The notes: a model not told the origin generated them from the letters alone. A DNA stretch of 64,000 nucleotides from an uncultured Blautia sp. (GCA_934394545.1 CAKRRG010000007.1:13755-77754), one strand, 5' to 3'. Counted from the stretch's first letter, positions 26,459 through 36,615 are shown. Numbers and translations: made by a program.

Positions 26459-29296
26459 TTACTTTAGGTATTTCGCAACATAACGTCCTGTATAGGAAGC
26501 AGGATTCGCAGCCACTTCCTCAGGAGTACCTTGGGCAACAACCGTTCCTCCACCGTCACCACCCTCCGGTCCAATATCAATAATATAATCCGCAGTCTTA
26601 ATCACATCCAGATTATGTTCAATTACAACCACGGTATTTCCGCCTTCTGAAAGGCGGCGCAAAATCTCTACCAGTTTCTGCACATCTGCAAAATGTAAGC
26701 CGGTGGTCGGCTCATCCAGGATATAAATAGTCTTACCTGTACTCCGCTTACTCAACTCTGTAGCCAGCTTAATCCGCTGCGCTTCTCCACCGGACAAAGT
26801 CGTGGATGGCTGACCCAGACGGATATAGGAAAGTCCTACATCATACAGCGTTTCAATCTTTCTTCTAATCGACGGAACATTCTCAAAGAACGTCATAGCC
26901 TCCTCCACTGTCATATTCAGTACATCATAAATACTCTTATCCTTATACTTCACATCCAGTGTCTCACGGTTATATCGCTTTCCTTTACAAACCTCACAGG
27001 GTACATAAACATCTGGCAGGAAATGCATTTCAATCTTAATAATACCATCACCACTGCAGGCTTCGCAGCGGCCCCCTTTCACATTGAAGCTAAAACGCCC
27101 CTTCTTATATCCCTTTGCCTTGGCATCAGCTGTAGCAGCAAAAAGATCCCGGATCTGGTCAAACACCCCCGTATAGGTAGCCGGATTGGATCTGGGAGTA
27201 CGGCCTATAGGTGACTGGTCAATAGCAATTACCTTATCCAACTGGCGGATACCCAGAATATCGTCATGCTTGCCAGGAATCACACGGGCCCTGTTCAGAT
27301 CTTTTGCAAGACGCTTATAAAGGATTTCGTTAATCAGAGAGCTTTTACCCGATCCTGAAACACCAGTGATACAGGTCATAATCCCCAAAGGAATATCCAC
27401 ATCAATATGCTTTAGATTATTCTCAGCGGCACCCTTAATCGTCAGATAACCGGAAGGAGCCTTACGCAGCGTCGGTACCGGAATCTTCAAGCGCCCGCTG
27501 AGATATGCACCTGTAATAGAATCCGGATTCTGCATAAGCTCATTTGCTGTACCCATTCCTACCAGTCTTCCACCATGTTCTCCTGCCCCAGGTCCAATAT
27601 CCACTATACAGTCCGCAGCCCGCATAGTATCTTCGTCATGCTCTACTACGATCAGACTGTTTCCCAGGTCTCTTAAATGCATCAACGCACCCAGCAGCTT
27701 ATCATTATCCCTCTGATGCAGACCAATACTTGGCTCATCCAGAATATAAGCAACTCCCACCAGACCTGAACCGATCTGGGTTGCAAGCCGGATTCTCTGT
27801 GCCTCCCCTCCGGACAGAGTACCGGTTGCACGTGCCAGCGAAAGGTACTCCAGACCTACATCCGCCAGAAATCCAACTCTGGCTCTGATTTCCTTCAGAA
27901 TCTGCTTTCCGATAAGCTGCTGCTGTGGAGACAGCTGCATTTCTGCAAGAAACGCCTTCAGTCTGTCAATAGACATGTTGGTGATTTCATAGATATTCTT
28001 ATCGGCTACTGTAACTGCAAGTGACTCCTTCTTCAGTCTCTGTCCCTTGCAGGCTTTACACGGAGTGATCTGCATAAAGCTTTCATACTCCTGCTTCATA
28101 GCCTCGGAACCAGTCTCCTTATAACGCTGTTCTACATTGCGGATAAGGCCTGGAAAAGCCACATCATAAATGCCTTCTCCCCGCTGTCCCTTGTAATATA
28201 CCTTTATAGAATGTCCACCAGTACCATATAAAATAATGTCCTGTATCTTCTTCGGATAATCCTTAAAAGGTGTGTCCAAATCAAATCCATATTCTCTGCA
28301 AAGAGCATTCAGGATTGCATTCGTAAAGCTATTCTTATCTGTACAGGACTGCCATCCCATCACCACAATGGCGCCTTCTGAAATACTTAATGACTTATCC
28401 GGAATCATCAGGTCCGGATCAAACTCCATCTTATAGCCCAGTCCCAGACATTCCGGGCAGGCTCCAAAGGGATTATTAAAGGAAAAGCTTCTGGGCTCAA
28501 TTTCATCAATGCTGACTCCACAATCAGGGCAGGAAAAGCTCTGGCTGAAATTCATATACTTCCCATCCATAGTGTCAACCACTGCCAGCCCTTCCGCCAG
28601 ATTCAGCACGGTCTCCAGGGAGTCTGTAAGACGCTTCTCAATTCCCGGCTTCACGATCAGACGGTCTACAATAATGGCAATCGTATGCTTAATATTCTTA
28701 TCAAGATTAATCTCTTCAGAAAGCTCATACACATTACCATCAATCTCCGCACGCACATAACCGCTGCGTCTGGCCTGATCCAGCAGCTTCACATGGGTAC
28801 CCTTGCGTCCTCTGACCACTGGAGCAAGGAGCTGAAGCTTCGTTCTCTCCGGCAGCTCCATAATCTGATCCACCATCTGATCAACCGTCTGCCTGGCGAT
28901 CACCTTCCCACACTTAGGGCAATGAGGAATACCAACCCTGGCATATAAAAGTCGGAAATAATCATATATTTCCGTTACAGTTCCCACTGTAGATCTGGGA
29001 TTACGGTTCGTAGACTTCTGATCAATAGAAATGGCCGGAGGAAGTCCCTCAATGCTCTCCACATCTGGCTTCTCCATCTGTCCCAGGAACTGCCTGGCAT
29101 AAGAAGAAAGAGACTCCATATATCGTCTCTGTCCCTCTGCATAAATTGTATCAAAAGCCAAGGAAGATTTTCCTGATCCACTTAAGCCTGTAAGCACCAC
29201 AAACTTATCCCTGGGAATGTCCACACTGAGATTCTTCAGATTATTCTCATTGGCTCCTCTGATTCTGATGAACTGTTTCTTATTCTCTGCTGCCAT
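26459..29296 (-). CDS. uvrA: Excinuclease ABC subunit A
   Basis: Damage-recognition ATPase of nucleotide excision repair. Two ABC cassettes: Walker [10 protein letters not shown] near the N-terminus and GVSGSGKSS near residue 635; signatures [12 protein letters not shown] and [11 protein letters not shown]. Two zinc modules are visible: CPDC...CPEC and CEAC...CEVC. I choose the ATG at 29296 (MAAENKKQ) with GGAGG five bases upstream, giving 945 residues, close to the E. coli length; a GTG at 29326 is weaker. The promoter carries a LexA box, so it is SOS-inducible. uvrB and uvrC are not in the window. Confidence 0.97.
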   Translation of the reverse strand: MAAENKKQFIRIRGANENNLKNLSVDIPRDKFVVLTGLSGSGKSSLAFDTIYAEGQRRYMESLSSYARQFLGQMEKPDVESIEGLPPAISIDQKSTNRNPRSTVGTVTEIYDYFRLLYARVGIPHCPKCGKVIARQTVDQMVDQIMELPERTKLQLLAPVVRGRKGTHVKLLDQARRSGYVRAEIDGNVYELSEEINLDKNIKHTIAIIVDRLIVKPGIEKRLTDSLETVLNLAEGLAVVDTMDGKYMNFSQSFSCPDCGVSIDEIEPRSFSFNNPFGACPECLGLGYKMEFDPDLMIPDKSLSISEGAIVVMGWQSCTDKNSFTNAILNALCREYGFDLDTPFKDYPKKIQDIILYGTGGHSIKVYYKGQRGEGIYDVAFPGLIRNVEQRYKETGSEAMKQEYESFMQITPCKACKGQRLKKESLAVTVADKNIYEITNMSIDRLKAFLAEMQLSPQQQLIGKQILKEIRARVGFLADVGLEYLSLARATGTLSGGEAQRIRLATQIGSGLVGVAYILDEPSIGLHQRDNDKLLGALMHLRDLGNSLIVVEHDEDTMRAADCIVDIGPGAGEHGGRLVGMGTANELMQNPDSITGAYLSGRLKIPVPTLRKAPSGYLTIKGAAENNLKHIDVDIPLGIMTCITGVSGSGKSSLINEILYKRLAKDLNRARVIPGKHDDILGIRQLDKVIAIDQSPIGRTPRSNPATYTGVFDQIRDLFAATADAKAKGYKKGRFSFNVKGGRCEACSGDGIIKIEMHFLPDVYVPCEVCKGKRYNRETLDVKYKDKSIYDVLNMTVEEAMTFFENVPSIRRKIETLYDVGLSYIRLGQPSTTLSGGEAQRIKLATELSKRSTGKTIYILDEPTTGLHFADVQKLVEILRRLSEGGNTVVVIEHNLDVIKTADYIIDIGPEGGDGGGTVVAQGTPEEVAANPASYTGRYVAKYLK

Positions 29297-29387
29297 CTGT
29301 TCCTCCATTTCCAAACCGGAATACACCGGCTATCACCCCTGAAAATACAATTTTTAACCTTTTTTTAACCTTTTCATGTATTCCTCA

Positions 29388-29416
29388 AGGATATCACAGG
29401 AACATTTGTTCGTCAA
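29388..29416 (-). promoter_or_regulatory. uvrA promoter with overlapping LexA (Cheo) box
   Basis: Minus strand: -35 TTGACG (29411-29416), 17-base spacer, -10 TATCCT (29388-29393). The spacer contains CGAAC-AAAT-GTTC (29400-29412), matching the Gram-positive LexA box GAACNNNNGTTC. Bound LexA would block RNA polymerase; RecA-stimulated cleavage would free it. Confidence 0.88.
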
Positions 29417-29433
29417 TCTTTTTTACAAAATAC

Positions 29434-30567
29434 CTACAGTAAAAAATCCGCCATCACCGTATTACTTACATGTATTCCTGCCCTGGATAGAAAAATCCGG
29501 TCTCCTTGCTCCACAAGCATTCCCTGTTTCTTATATTTTTCAAGAATTTCTCCATATATTTTCTCAATCCCTGCTCCAAAATATTCCTGAAATTCCGATT
29601 TCGATACCCCTCTTGTCATACGAAGGCCAAGAAACATAAATTCTGCCATTTCGTCCTCTTTGACAAGGTGTTCTCTGTCTTTTCTTATTTTATCCGGAAA
29701 GCTGCTGTATTTCACATATTCCTGCATATCCATGGTATTGGTAAACCGCTCTTTTCCAAGCAGAGACGAAGCTCCAATACCAAGACCAAGATAGTCTTTT
29801 CTCATCCAGTAACCTTCATTATGCCTGCACTCCCGGCCTTTTTTTGCATAGTTAGAAATTTCATACTGTTGATAGCCATACTTACCTAAAGTTGCTGCCA
29901 CATCTTCATACATGCGATATTCCGTATCTTCATCCGGCAGTTCCAGTTTTCTTTTGGCAAATGGTGTTCCATCTTCAATAATAAGGCTATATGCAGAAAT
30001 GTGCTCTGGTCCAAGCTCTGCCACTGTTTGCAGATTTTCTATCCATCCTTCGTAGTTCTGTCCCGGAATGGCAAACATCAGATCCACATTAATATTCGAA
30101 AATCCCGCATCCCTTGCCATCTGATAGCTTTCCAGAAACTGTGCATAATTATGGATCCTTCCAAGACTTACCAATTCTTCATCCTTCGGAGACTGCAAGC
30201 CCAGGCTGATCCGGTTAATGCCGTATTTTCTGTAAAGTGCCAGTTTCTCCGGAGTCACCGTTCCCGGGTTCCCTTCAATTGTCACCTCTGCATCCGGTTC
30301 CAGGTAAAAATTATCCCTTATCCCCTGCAAAAGCTTTTCCATTACATCACATTGCAGCACAGATGGGGTACCGCCTCCAAAAAAAACGGTATCCACCGGC
30401 CGCTTTTCCTGAGCAGAAACAACCTCCATTTCCCGTAAAAGTGCATAAATATAAGCTTCCTGCCCGGCCCTGGTAGAAGGGCCTGACAGGAAGTCACAAT
30501 AATCACATTTCTTTATGCAAAACGGGATATGAAGATACAGTTCCAGGCTATTCTTCTTTATTCCCAT
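29434..30567 (-). CDS. hemW: HemW-type radical SAM protein
   Basis: Related to oxygen-independent coproporphyrinogen oxidase but of the HemW class, a heme-binding chaperone or insertion factor. The radical SAM cluster motif is CIKKCDYC near residue 12. Further marks are FFGGGTPSVL, TIEGNPGTVT, RISLGLQSP and INVDLMFAIPGQ. The start at 30567 (MGIKKNSLELYLHIPF) gives 377 residues, close to B. subtilis HemW, with GGAG upstream; longer in-frame versions would extend through the preceding gene. It overlaps that small gene by 20 bases, so it belongs to the lepA transcript. Confidence 0.92.
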   Translation of the reverse strand: MGIKKNSLELYLHIPFCIKKCDYCDFLSGPSTRAGQEAYIYALLREMEVVSAQEKRPVDTVFFGGGTPSVLQCDVMEKLLQGIRDNFYLEPDAEVTIEGNPGTVTPEKLALYRKYGINRISLGLQSPKDEELVSLGRIHNYAQFLESYQMARDAGFSNINVDLMFAIPGQNYEGWIENLQTVAELGPEHISAYSLIIEDGTPFAKRKLELPDEDTEYRMYEDVAATLGKYGYQQYEISNYAKKGRECRHNEGYWMRKDYLGLGIGASSLLGKERFTNTMDMQEYVKYSSFPDKIRKDREHLVKEDEMAEFMFLGLRMTRGVSKSEFQEYFGAGIEKIYGEILEKYKKQGMLVEQGDRIFLSRAGIHVSNTVMADFLL

Positions 30568-30946
30568 CCTGATTTTCTCCATCTGTTTCATCTGTTTCAG
30601 CATTTCCAGCAGATTCTTCTGAATTATCCTTACCTCCAGAAGCTTCTTCCTTCTGCACCAGATATTCATTCACCATAGTCACGCTGCCGCTGGTCGCTAC
30701 TGCATCTTTATTCACCTGCCGGGGCACCGGAGTCGGAGTCGGACTTGGTGTAGGGGTGATTTTCATAACGCCCTGAGATGCCGCATCCGGTACCTTCACC
30801 GTCTTTTTCCCGCAGGCACAGCTGCCGGCAAAAATCACGATTACGAACAGGAGCACAGCCAGAATCCCGCCCTTGATCCATTGCTCCCGATTCTTCCTGT
30901 AGCTTCTCTTTATTCTTCTTATCAGAATACGTATTTTTGCTCTCAT
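30548..30946 (-). CDS. Small single-pass membrane protein between lepA and hemW
   Basis: Not recognised. 132 residues: a strongly basic cytoplasmic start (MRAKIRILIRRIKRSYRK), one membrane helix (GGILAVLLFVIVIFAG) ending in CACGKK, then a Pro/Thr-rich spacer (ITPTPSPTPTPVP) and a very acidic tail (EESAGNAETDETDGENQDG). The Cys pair after the helix is not a clear lipobox. The start at 30946 is set by GGAGG seven bases upstream. It follows lepA by 22 bases and overlaps hemW by 20. Layout suggests an extracytoplasmic low-complexity domain on a membrane anchor; function unknown. Confidence 0.7.
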   Translation of the reverse strand: MRAKIRILIRRIKRSYRKNREQWIKGGILAVLLFVIVIFAGSCACGKKTVKVPDAASQGVMKITPTPSPTPTPVPRQVNKDAVATSGSVTMVNEYLVQKEEASGGKDNSEESAGNAETDETDGENQDGNKEE

Positions 30947-30968
30947 CTGATAACCTCCGCTTCCGGAA

Positions 30969-32777
30969 TTAATTTTCATCCAGTTTCAGTACACTCATAA
31001 ATGCTTTCTGCGGAATCTCTACATTTCCAACCTGACGCATTCTTTTTTTACCTTCCTTCTGTTTCTCCAGAAGCTTCTTCTTACGTGAAATATCACCACC
31101 GTAACATTTTGCAAGAACGTCTTTCCGCATAGCTCTGACAGTCTCACGGGCAATGATCTTACTTCCCACCGCAGCCTGGATGGGAATCTCGAACAGCTGA
31201 CGGGGAATCTCATCCTTCAGCTTCTCACACATCTTACGGCCTCTCTCATAAGCAGTATCTGCATGTACAATGAAAGAAAGAGCATCAACCTCTTCTTTAT
31301 TTACCAGGATATCCAGCTTCACAAGCTCACTTCTCTCATAACCGCAAAGCTCATAATCCAGAGACGCATATCCTCTGGAACGGGACTTCAGGGCATCAAA
31401 GAAGTCGTAAATGATCTCATTCAACGGAAGCTTATACTTCAGAAGTGCACGAGTCTCTTCCATATATTCCATGCCAAGATACTGTCCACGGCGTTCCTGA
31501 CAAAGATCCATAATAGCACCGATAAATTCTGTAGTTACCATGATCTCCGCATTTACAATAGGCTCTTCCATATATTCAATTTCAGACGGGTCCGGAAGGT
31601 TGGTCGGATTTGTCAGATCGATAACTTCACCATTTGTCTTATGAATCTTGTAAATAACACTAGGCGCAGTAGTAACAAGATCCAGATCATATTCTCGTTC
31701 CAGACGCTCCTGAATAATCTCCAGATGAAGCAGTCCAAGGAAACCACAGCGGAATCCGAATCCAAGTGCTACCGATGTCTCTGGCTCATAGAATAAAGCA
31801 GCATCATTTAACTGCAATTTCTCCAAAGCATCTCGAAGATCTCCGTATTTCGCACCGTCAGCCGGATAAAGTCCACAATAAACCATTGGGTTTACCTTCT
31901 TATATCCAGGCAGTGCTTTCTCACATGGACGATTATTATCCGTGATCGTATCACCTACTCGAGTATCTCGTACATTCTTAATGCTGGCTGTGATATAACC
32001 AACCATTCCTGCGGTCAGCTCCTCACACGGAATAAACTGACCCGCTCCAAAATATCCTACCTCTACAACCTCTGCCACAAATCCGGTAGCCATCATCCGG
32101 ATAGAGGTACCCTTGCGTACCTTTCCGTCCACCATACGACAGAATACGATAGCGCCTTTATAAGAGTCATAAATGGAGTCAAAAATAAGTGCCTTCATTG
32201 GTGCGTCCGGATCTCCTGTGGGCGCCGGGATCTTCGCAACCACCTGTTCCAGAACCTGATCTACATTCAAACCTGTTTTGGCAGAAATCTGTGGTGCATC
32301 CTGTGCTTCAAGACCGATCACATCTTCAATCTCATTGATCACACGCTCCGGCTCTGCACTGGGAAGATCCACCTTATTGATCACAGGAATAACCTCAAGA
32401 TCGTGATCCAGTGCCATATAAACATTCGCCAATGTCTGTGCCTCAATTCCCTGGGCAGCATCTACCACAAGGATCGCGCCATCGCAGGCTGCAAGGCTTC
32501 GTGAAACCTCATAATTAAAATCCACATGCCCAGGTGTATCGATCAGGTTAAAAATATACTCTTCCCCGTCTTTTCCATGATATACGGTACGGACAGCCTG
32601 AGACTTGATCGTGATTCCTCGTTCTCTCTCAAGATCCATATTATCCAGAACCTGCGCCTGCATTTCTCTTTCTGTCAGAAGGCCTGTCATCTCTATGATT
32701 CTGTCGGCCAGTGTGGATTTACCATGGTCAATATGTGCAATAATACAAAAATTTCGAATTTTATTCTGGTCTGTCAT
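30969..32777 (-). CDS. lepA: Elongation factor 4 (back-translocating GTPase)
   Basis: Ribosome-associated GTPase that remodels stalled or mistranslocated ribosomes. G domain: AHIDHGKST (G1), RERGITIKS (G2), DTPGHVDF (G3), [10 protein letters not shown] (G4), SAKTG (G5). Domains II, III and V are followed by the LepA-specific C-terminal domain ending [16 protein letters not shown] favour the ATG at 32777 ([10 protein letters not shown]) because AGGAGG is only one base from the ATG at 32786 but ten from this one. First gene of lepA-small membrane protein-hemW. Length about 602 is canonical. Confidence 0.96.
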   Translation of the reverse strand: MTDQNKIRNFCIIAHIDHGKSTLADRIIEMTGLLTEREMQAQVLDNMDLERERGITIKSQAVRTVYHGKDGEEYIFNLIDTPGHVDFNYEVSRSLAACDGAILVVDAAQGIEAQTLANVYMALDHDLEVIPVINKVDLPSAEPERVINEIEDVIGLEAQDAPQISAKTGLNVDQVLEQVVAKIPAPTGDPDAPMKALIFDSIYDSYKGAIVFCRMVDGKVRKGTSIRMMATGFVAEVVEVGYFGAGQFIPCEELTAGMVGYITASIKNVRDTRVGDTITDNNRPCEKALPGYKKVNPMVYCGLYPADGAKYGDLRDALEKLQLNDAALFYEPETSVALGFGFRCGFLGLLHLEIIQERLEREYDLDLVTTAPSVIYKIHKTNGEVIDLTNPTNLPDPSEIEYMEEPIVNAEIMVTTEFIGAIMDLCQERRGQYLGMEYMEETRALLKYKLPLNEIIYDFFDALKSRSRGYASLDYELCGYERSELVKLDILVNKEEVDALSFIVHADTAYERGRKMCEKLKDEIPRQLFEIPIQAAVGSKIIARETVRAMRKDVLAKCYGGDISRKKKLLEKQKEGKKRMRQVGNVEIPQKAFMSVLKLDEN

Positions 32778-32827
32778 TCCAGACATTCCTCCTCTGGTTA
32801 TGCTATGCTGTTTTTTTCTATCAAGAG

Positions 32828-32857
32828 ATTATATCACAGATTAATTCCGTTTGTCAC
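32828..32857 (-). promoter_or_regulatory. Promoter for lepA
   Basis: Minus strand: -35 GTGACA (32852-32857), 18-base spacer, extended -10 TGA-TATAAT (32828-32833). Confidence 0.7.
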
Positions 32858-32883
32858 TGTCTTTTCGATTACTGTTTACATTA

Positions 32884-34062
32884 CTATTTGCCACTTTTTC
32901 CAGCTCCACTTCCTTTTAGTACCCTGTTCAGGATATCCGCAAAAGGTTCCATGGCATTTTTCACCTCCTGCACAGTGTTTGTCTGGGCTCCGGCTTCCAG
33001 AAGCAAGGCTCTTTTTCGCAGATGAAGATTATAACGAAGACCAGCCAGATAAATTCCTCTGTAAAAAGTGGGATAATATAGCGCTGCCTGATATTCCAGC
33101 TGAAAGGAAAAGGCCAGATTGTCCTGTATGTATGGGTTTGGCAGATAGGAAACCGCGCCCTGGCTGTTGGTATAACTTAATCCGTTATAAAAAAGGACCT
33201 GCGCCGTAGCTTTTCCATTTATTTCGGTCACAAGCCGCCTGTCCTCCGGGATTCCATCTCTGTGAAGATCGATCACCACTTCCACAGAGGGATTCTCTTT
33301 CAGTATGTTTTCCACATAAGTACATGCATAATCATAAGCCTTACTCCTGTCAAGTTCTCCGCTCATCATATCGAAGGCTTCCTTCACATGAATTACCTGA
33401 TAGCCGTATTTTTCCTTCAGAAGGCTGGCGAGATAATTTCCAACTCCAACAATAGTATCCTCTTCTACCCCCTCCCTGGAATCAGAAAACGTTTCCTGCG
33501 AATGACTATGATAAATAAGAATCTGGGGTTCCAAGGGGCCATGGCTCAGGGAAAAATCCTCGGCCAGAAATTCAGCTGCATTTATTTTTACAGCAGAAGC
33601 ATCTGTATTTTCATCCACAATGTAAAAATGATTCATAAGATAATCATAATCAGACAGCTTGTCCCTGGACAAATCCAGAATAGGATGCGGTAGAACTGTA
33701 CCAGCCACCTCCAGACTGCTCTTAACATTTTCTTCCCGCTTTATGCCTTCTTCTTTTTTCTCTTCTTCCTTTTTCTCCTCTTCCTTCTTCTCCTCTTCCT
33801 TTTTTTCTTCTTCCCTTTTTTTCTCTTCCTGCTCCAGTTTTCCCAGATACGTTCCATTTCTCTTCTTGATTTCAGTCAGCGTTTCGCTATCCATTTCCAG
33901 CCAGGCTTCCTGCACCTTTTCTTCCGTAAAGCAATAGAATGGGAACTGCCTATACATATTCTGCAATACTTTCCACAGGGAAAAAGGCTCTGGCAGCATT
34001 GCCAGAACTACAAAAAAACACAGACAAAGAAACACACAGAAAGCCTTCTGGACTTTTGTCAC
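32884..34062 (-). CDS. spoIIP: Stage II sporulation protein P
   Basis: Peptidoglycan amidase/endopeptidase that, with SpoIID and SpoIIM, thins septal wall and drives engulfment of the forespore. A membrane segment at about 8-24 is followed by an extracytoplasmic stalk, then the catalytic domain from about residue 175: ILIYHSHSQE, VVIDLHRDGIP, and LLEAGAQTNT with the zinc-ligand-like His/Glu residues. The start is GTG at 34062 with AGAGGTGA upstream. The stalk contains a lysine-glutamate run (about 78-108) of repeated EEKK units. It follows gpr by 72 bases, a common clostridial pairing. Confidence 0.94.
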   Translation of the reverse strand: MTKVQKAFCVFLCLCFFVVLAMLPEPFSLWKVLQNMYRQFPFYCFTEEKVQEAWLEMDSETLTEIKKRNGTYLGKLEQEEKKREEEKKEEEKKEEEKKEEEKKEEGIKREENVKSSLEVAGTVLPHPILDLSRDKLSDYDYLMNHFYIVDENTDASAVKINAAEFLAEDFSLSHGPLEPQILIYHSHSQETFSDSREGVEEDTIVGVGNYLASLLKEKYGYQVIHVKEAFDMMSGELDRSKAYDYACTYVENILKENPSVEVVIDLHRDGIPEDRRLVTEINGKATAQVLFYNGLSYTNSQGAVSYLPNPYIQDNLAFSFQLEYQAALYYPTFYRGIYLAGLRYNLHLRKRALLLEAGAQTNTVQEVKNAMEPFADILNRVLKGSGAGKSGK

Positions 34063-34134
34063 GAAATCACCTCTTTTAAGGTTATCCTATGACAAAGCCT
34101 GTCTCTATATGTTTCTTTTTTCGTTTTTCACCAT

Positions 34135-35046
34135 TTAGACCTGCTGTGAAAATGTCATATTCAATCCTTCTGAAATGGTAAAGCTCAGATATTTTACAGT
34201 TTCATCCACATCCTTTGGTGTTACAAACATACCGTGAAGATGAGGAGCAATCATTTCTTCCAGAAACTCCTTTTGTTCCGTTTCCTCCAAAGTCTCCAGA
34301 AGATGCGCCATGGCATCATGAACGATCGTTGCCGCATCCACAACAGTAGGAACTCCGATTCCGATCACCTTCACCTTCAGATTTTCCTCAGTAAGACCAT
34401 TCCTGTGATTTCCCACTCCCGAACCAGGTGTAATCCCAGTGTCTGTGATCTGAATCGTCCGATTCAGCCGCCTGGTACTCCTTGCCGCAAGGGCATCTAC
34501 TGCAATCACCACATCAGGATGGGTAAGCTTCACCACCCCTTCAATGATTTCCGAGGTTTCCATCCCTGTCTGCCCCATTACTCCTGGAGCAATTCCACTA
34601 ATCGCATGTAAAGGTTCCTTTTCCGTACTTTTCAATCCGTACTCTCGAATCAGGTGCCGTGTCATGTGAAGATTTCCGATTACCTCAGGACCAAGAGAGT
34701 CTGCGGTTATCGCCTGATTTCCCAGGCCTACCACAAGAACAGATTTCTCTTTTTCCAAACCAATAAGCTGACGCAGATGTCTGGAAAGCTCTTCAGACAC
34801 TTCTCTGTGGTAATCTTCATCCGGTAAAGAAAGTCCCTCCGCCTCAATTGTAATATATGTTCCCTGAGGTCTTCCCATTGCCCTTGCACCATTCTCTGTA
34901 ATGATTCTTACCACAGTTGTTCTAATATCCTTTTCCTGATCATACTCCTCTTGCACCTCTACGCCCCGCACCTCTACGTTTCCCTCTGTAAACCGTTCTC
35001 TGGCCTCCACCGCCAGGTCTGTTCTGATTTTATAACTTCCCAGCAT
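34135..35046 (-). CDS. gpr: Germination protease
   Basis: Aspartic-type endoprotease that degrades small acid-soluble spore proteins at germination. It is made as a zymogen in the forespore. Recognised by YKIRTDLAVEARE, VLVVGLGNQAITADSLGP, SGIAPGVMGQTGMET, VIAVDALAARST and TGITPGSGVGNHR, all typical of the family. The start at 35046 (MLGSYKIRT) is chosen because GGAGG lies eight bases upstream; this gives 303 residues, whereas the open frame to 35121 adds 25 poorly fitting residues and would cover the rpsT promoter. A forespore (sigma G) promoter was looked for upstream without a convincing hit. Confidence 0.94.
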   Translation of the reverse strand: MLGSYKIRTDLAVEARERFTEGNVEVRGVEVQEEYDQEKDIRTTVVRIITENGARAMGRPQGTYITIEAEGLSLPDEDYHREVSEELSRHLRQLIGLEKEKSVLVVGLGNQAITADSLGPEVIGNLHMTRHLIREYGLKSTEKEPLHAISGIAPGVMGQTGMETSEIIEGVVKLTHPDVVIAVDALAARSTRRLNRTIQITDTGITPGSGVGNHRNGLTEENLKVKVIGIGVPTVVDAATIVHDAMAHLLETLEETEQKEFLEEMIAPHLHGMFVTPKDVDETVKYLSFTISEGLNMTFSQQV

Positions 35047-35104
35047 ACCGCTTTCCTCCAATATTTTTTCTATGTAAACTCCCCATTTTTTGCAAAAATA
35101 TGTA

Positions 35105-35131
35105 TTGACAATCACAGCCAATTATTATAAA
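35105..35131 (+). promoter_or_regulatory. Candidate promoter for rpsT
   Basis: TTGACA at 35105-35110 and TATAAA at 35126-35131, with a short 15-base spacer. It faces away from gpr. Confidence 0.55.
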
Positions 35132-35144
35132 CTATATAAGCATG

Positions 35145-35176
35145 TTCATAGGAACGCCCGTGTCTGTTCTTATGAA
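35145..35176 (+). promoter_or_regulatory. 5' leader hairpin of rpsT
   Basis: TTCATAGGAAC (35145-35155) pairs with GTTCTTATGAA (35166-35176) over 11 continuous pairs including one G-U, with a 10-base loop. It falls within the leader, about 40 bases before the start codon. A ribosomal-protein autoregulatory element is possible. Confidence 0.55.
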
Positions 35177-35217
35177 ACAGGAATTTTAATATCACTCACG
35201 AATTGGAGGTGTACGAA

Positions 35218-35481
35218 TTGGCTAACATCAAATCTGCAAAAAAGAGAATTTTAGTTAACAGAACAAAAGCTGCGAGAAACAAATCCATCCGTTCTGCTGT
35301 TAAGACATCTATCAGAAAAGTGGATGCAGCAGTAGCTAACAACGATAAGGCAGCAGCAGAGGTTGCATTAAAAGAGGCTATCTCTACAATCAGCAAAGCA
35401 ACTTCCAAAGGTGTTTATCACAAAAACAACTGCGCTAGAAAAGTTTCCCGTTTATCCAAAGCCGTTAACAGCATTGGCTAA
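35218..35481 (+). CDS. rpsT: 30S ribosomal protein S20
   Basis: Binds 16S rRNA and helps 30S assembly. 87 residues: ANIKSAKKRILVNRTKAARN at the N-terminus, then three long basic helices and KNNCARKVSRLSKAV at the end. The start is TTG at 35218, with GGAGG eight bases upstream; an ATG at 35203 in frame would put that ribosome site inside the gene. E. coli rpsT also starts with UUG, and there the weak start is part of autogenous control. The only plus-strand gene between gpr and holA. It is monocistronic, with its own terminator. Confidence 0.95.
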   Translation: MANIKSAKKRILVNRTKAARNKSIRSAVKTSIRKVDAAVANNDKAAAEVALKEAISTISKATSKGVYHKNNCARKVSRLSKAVNSIG

Positions 35482-35523
35482 TAGATATCAGAATTTTTAG
35501 TTATAAGCTTATAAGTGAAAATT

Positions 35524-35556
35524 AAGGCAGTCGAACCGTCATCGACTGCCTTTTTT
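35524..35556. terminator. Intrinsic terminator of rpsT, facing holA
   Basis: GGCAGTCG (35526-35533) pairs with CGACTGCC (35543-35550), followed by T6. On the minus strand the T tract is weaker (TTAATTTT), so it may also help end the holA transcript. Confidence 0.9.
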
Positions 35557-35571
35557 CCTGTTTACCGCTTA

Positions 35572-36558
35572 TTACGCTCTTGCAGAACTGTATTTCACAA
35601 TTAAAAGCTCCACACTAAGCACATCTTGAAGCCTGCCTGTTTTTACTGCTTCTTCCGCATCTACGAAATCAGTTACAGCCTGACGAAGTTCGCTGATCCT
35701 GTAGGATCTGGCGCAGGAAGCTATGTTTTTCACAACAAAGGAAGGCACTCCAAGTCTTGATGCCATCTCCGGCTGAGGGATTCCCTCTTCCATATACTCT
35801 TTTACCAGAAGCAGCTGCCGAAACTGCTTGGCCAGAAGAAACAGAATCCTCATAGGCGGCTCCTTCAGGGTAAGAAGATCGTAATAGAGCTCCAAAGCTC
35901 TTTTCTGGTTTCTTTCCGTTACAGCACGAACCATATCAAAAATTTTATTCTGTGTCTGCGTCGTACAAACTTCCTGAATATCCTCTCCGGTAACCACATC
36001 CCTGTCCCCGGTATAGGAGATCAGTTTTTCCAGTTCCATACGCAGATTTCCCATGTCCACTCCCGTCATGGTAAGCAAAAGCTCCATATCCCGCTGAGTG
36101 ATCATCTTTCCCTCTTTTTTCAGAAGTCCGGCAGCCCAGCGCATCAGGGTTTTCTCATCCTGCACAACAAATTCCCCAATACCTCCCACAGCCTTCACAG
36201 CCTTATACATACGGCTTCTTTTATCTACCTCATTCTCTGCAAAAATGAGGCAGAGATAATCCGGCAGTTCTTTCATATAATCTGCCAGTTCCTCACATTT
36301 ATTCTTAAAAAATCCGGTATCCTCCAGAAGAATCACTCTGCGCTCTGCAAAAAAGGGCATGGTTTCACAAAGATCGATCAGCTCCTTCACATCAACATTT
36401 CGTCCCTCATAATGATTGAAGTTCATGGTATCTCCATCCGGATTCAGTGCCTGTACCAGCCTGTGCTTGTACTGCTGCTTTAAATAAGCCTCCTCACCAT
36501 ATAACAAATATGCCTGTTTAAAATTCCCTGTTTTTATATCTTCCTGGATGTTTTTCAA
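35572..36558 (-). CDS. holA: DNA polymerase III subunit delta
   Basis: Clamp-loader wrench that opens the beta clamp. Family marks: FKQAYLLYGEEAYL at the N-terminus, MPFFAERRVILLED, TGVDMGNLRMELEKLISYTG and the C-terminal collar region ending DVLSVELLIVKYSS. A TTG at 36558 (LKNIQEDIKTG) with AGGAG eight bases upstream is the best start, giving 328 residues; the in-frame TTG at 36582 has no ribosome site. It follows comEC by 57 bases, a usual pairing in Bacillota. A small GC-rich hairpin lies between. Confidence 0.93.
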   Translation of the reverse strand: MKNIQEDIKTGNFKQAYLLYGEEAYLKQQYKHRLVQALNPDGDTMNFNHYEGRNVDVKELIDLCETMPFFAERRVILLEDTGFFKNKCEELADYMKELPDYLCLIFAENEVDKRSRMYKAVKAVGGIGEFVVQDEKTLMRWAAGLLKKEGKMITQRDMELLLTMTGVDMGNLRMELEKLISYTGDRDVVTGEDIQEVCTTQTQNKIFDMVRAVTERNQKRALELYYDLLTLKEPPMRILFLLAKQFRQLLLVKEYMEEGIPQPEMASRLGVPSFVVKNIASCARSYRISELRQAVTDFVDAEEAVKTGRLQDVLSVELLIVKYSSARA

Positions 36559-36596
36559 AATATACACTCCTGTTATATCCAATATTATGATGATAC

Positions 36597-36614
36597 CAGG
36601 GGCAAAAGCCCCTG
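36597..36614 (-). other. GC-rich hairpin between comEC and holA
   Basis: CAGGGGC (36597-36603) and GCCCCTG (36608-36614) pair around an AAAA loop. No T run follows on the minus strand, so it is more likely an mRNA processing or stability element than a terminator. Confidence 0.45.
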
Positions 36615-36615
36615 A

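Noticed and set aside
33740..33835. CRISPR-like or other repeat array
   Set aside because: The repeats are in-frame codons for Glu/Lys in spoIIP with no spacers. No CRISPR array was seen in the window.
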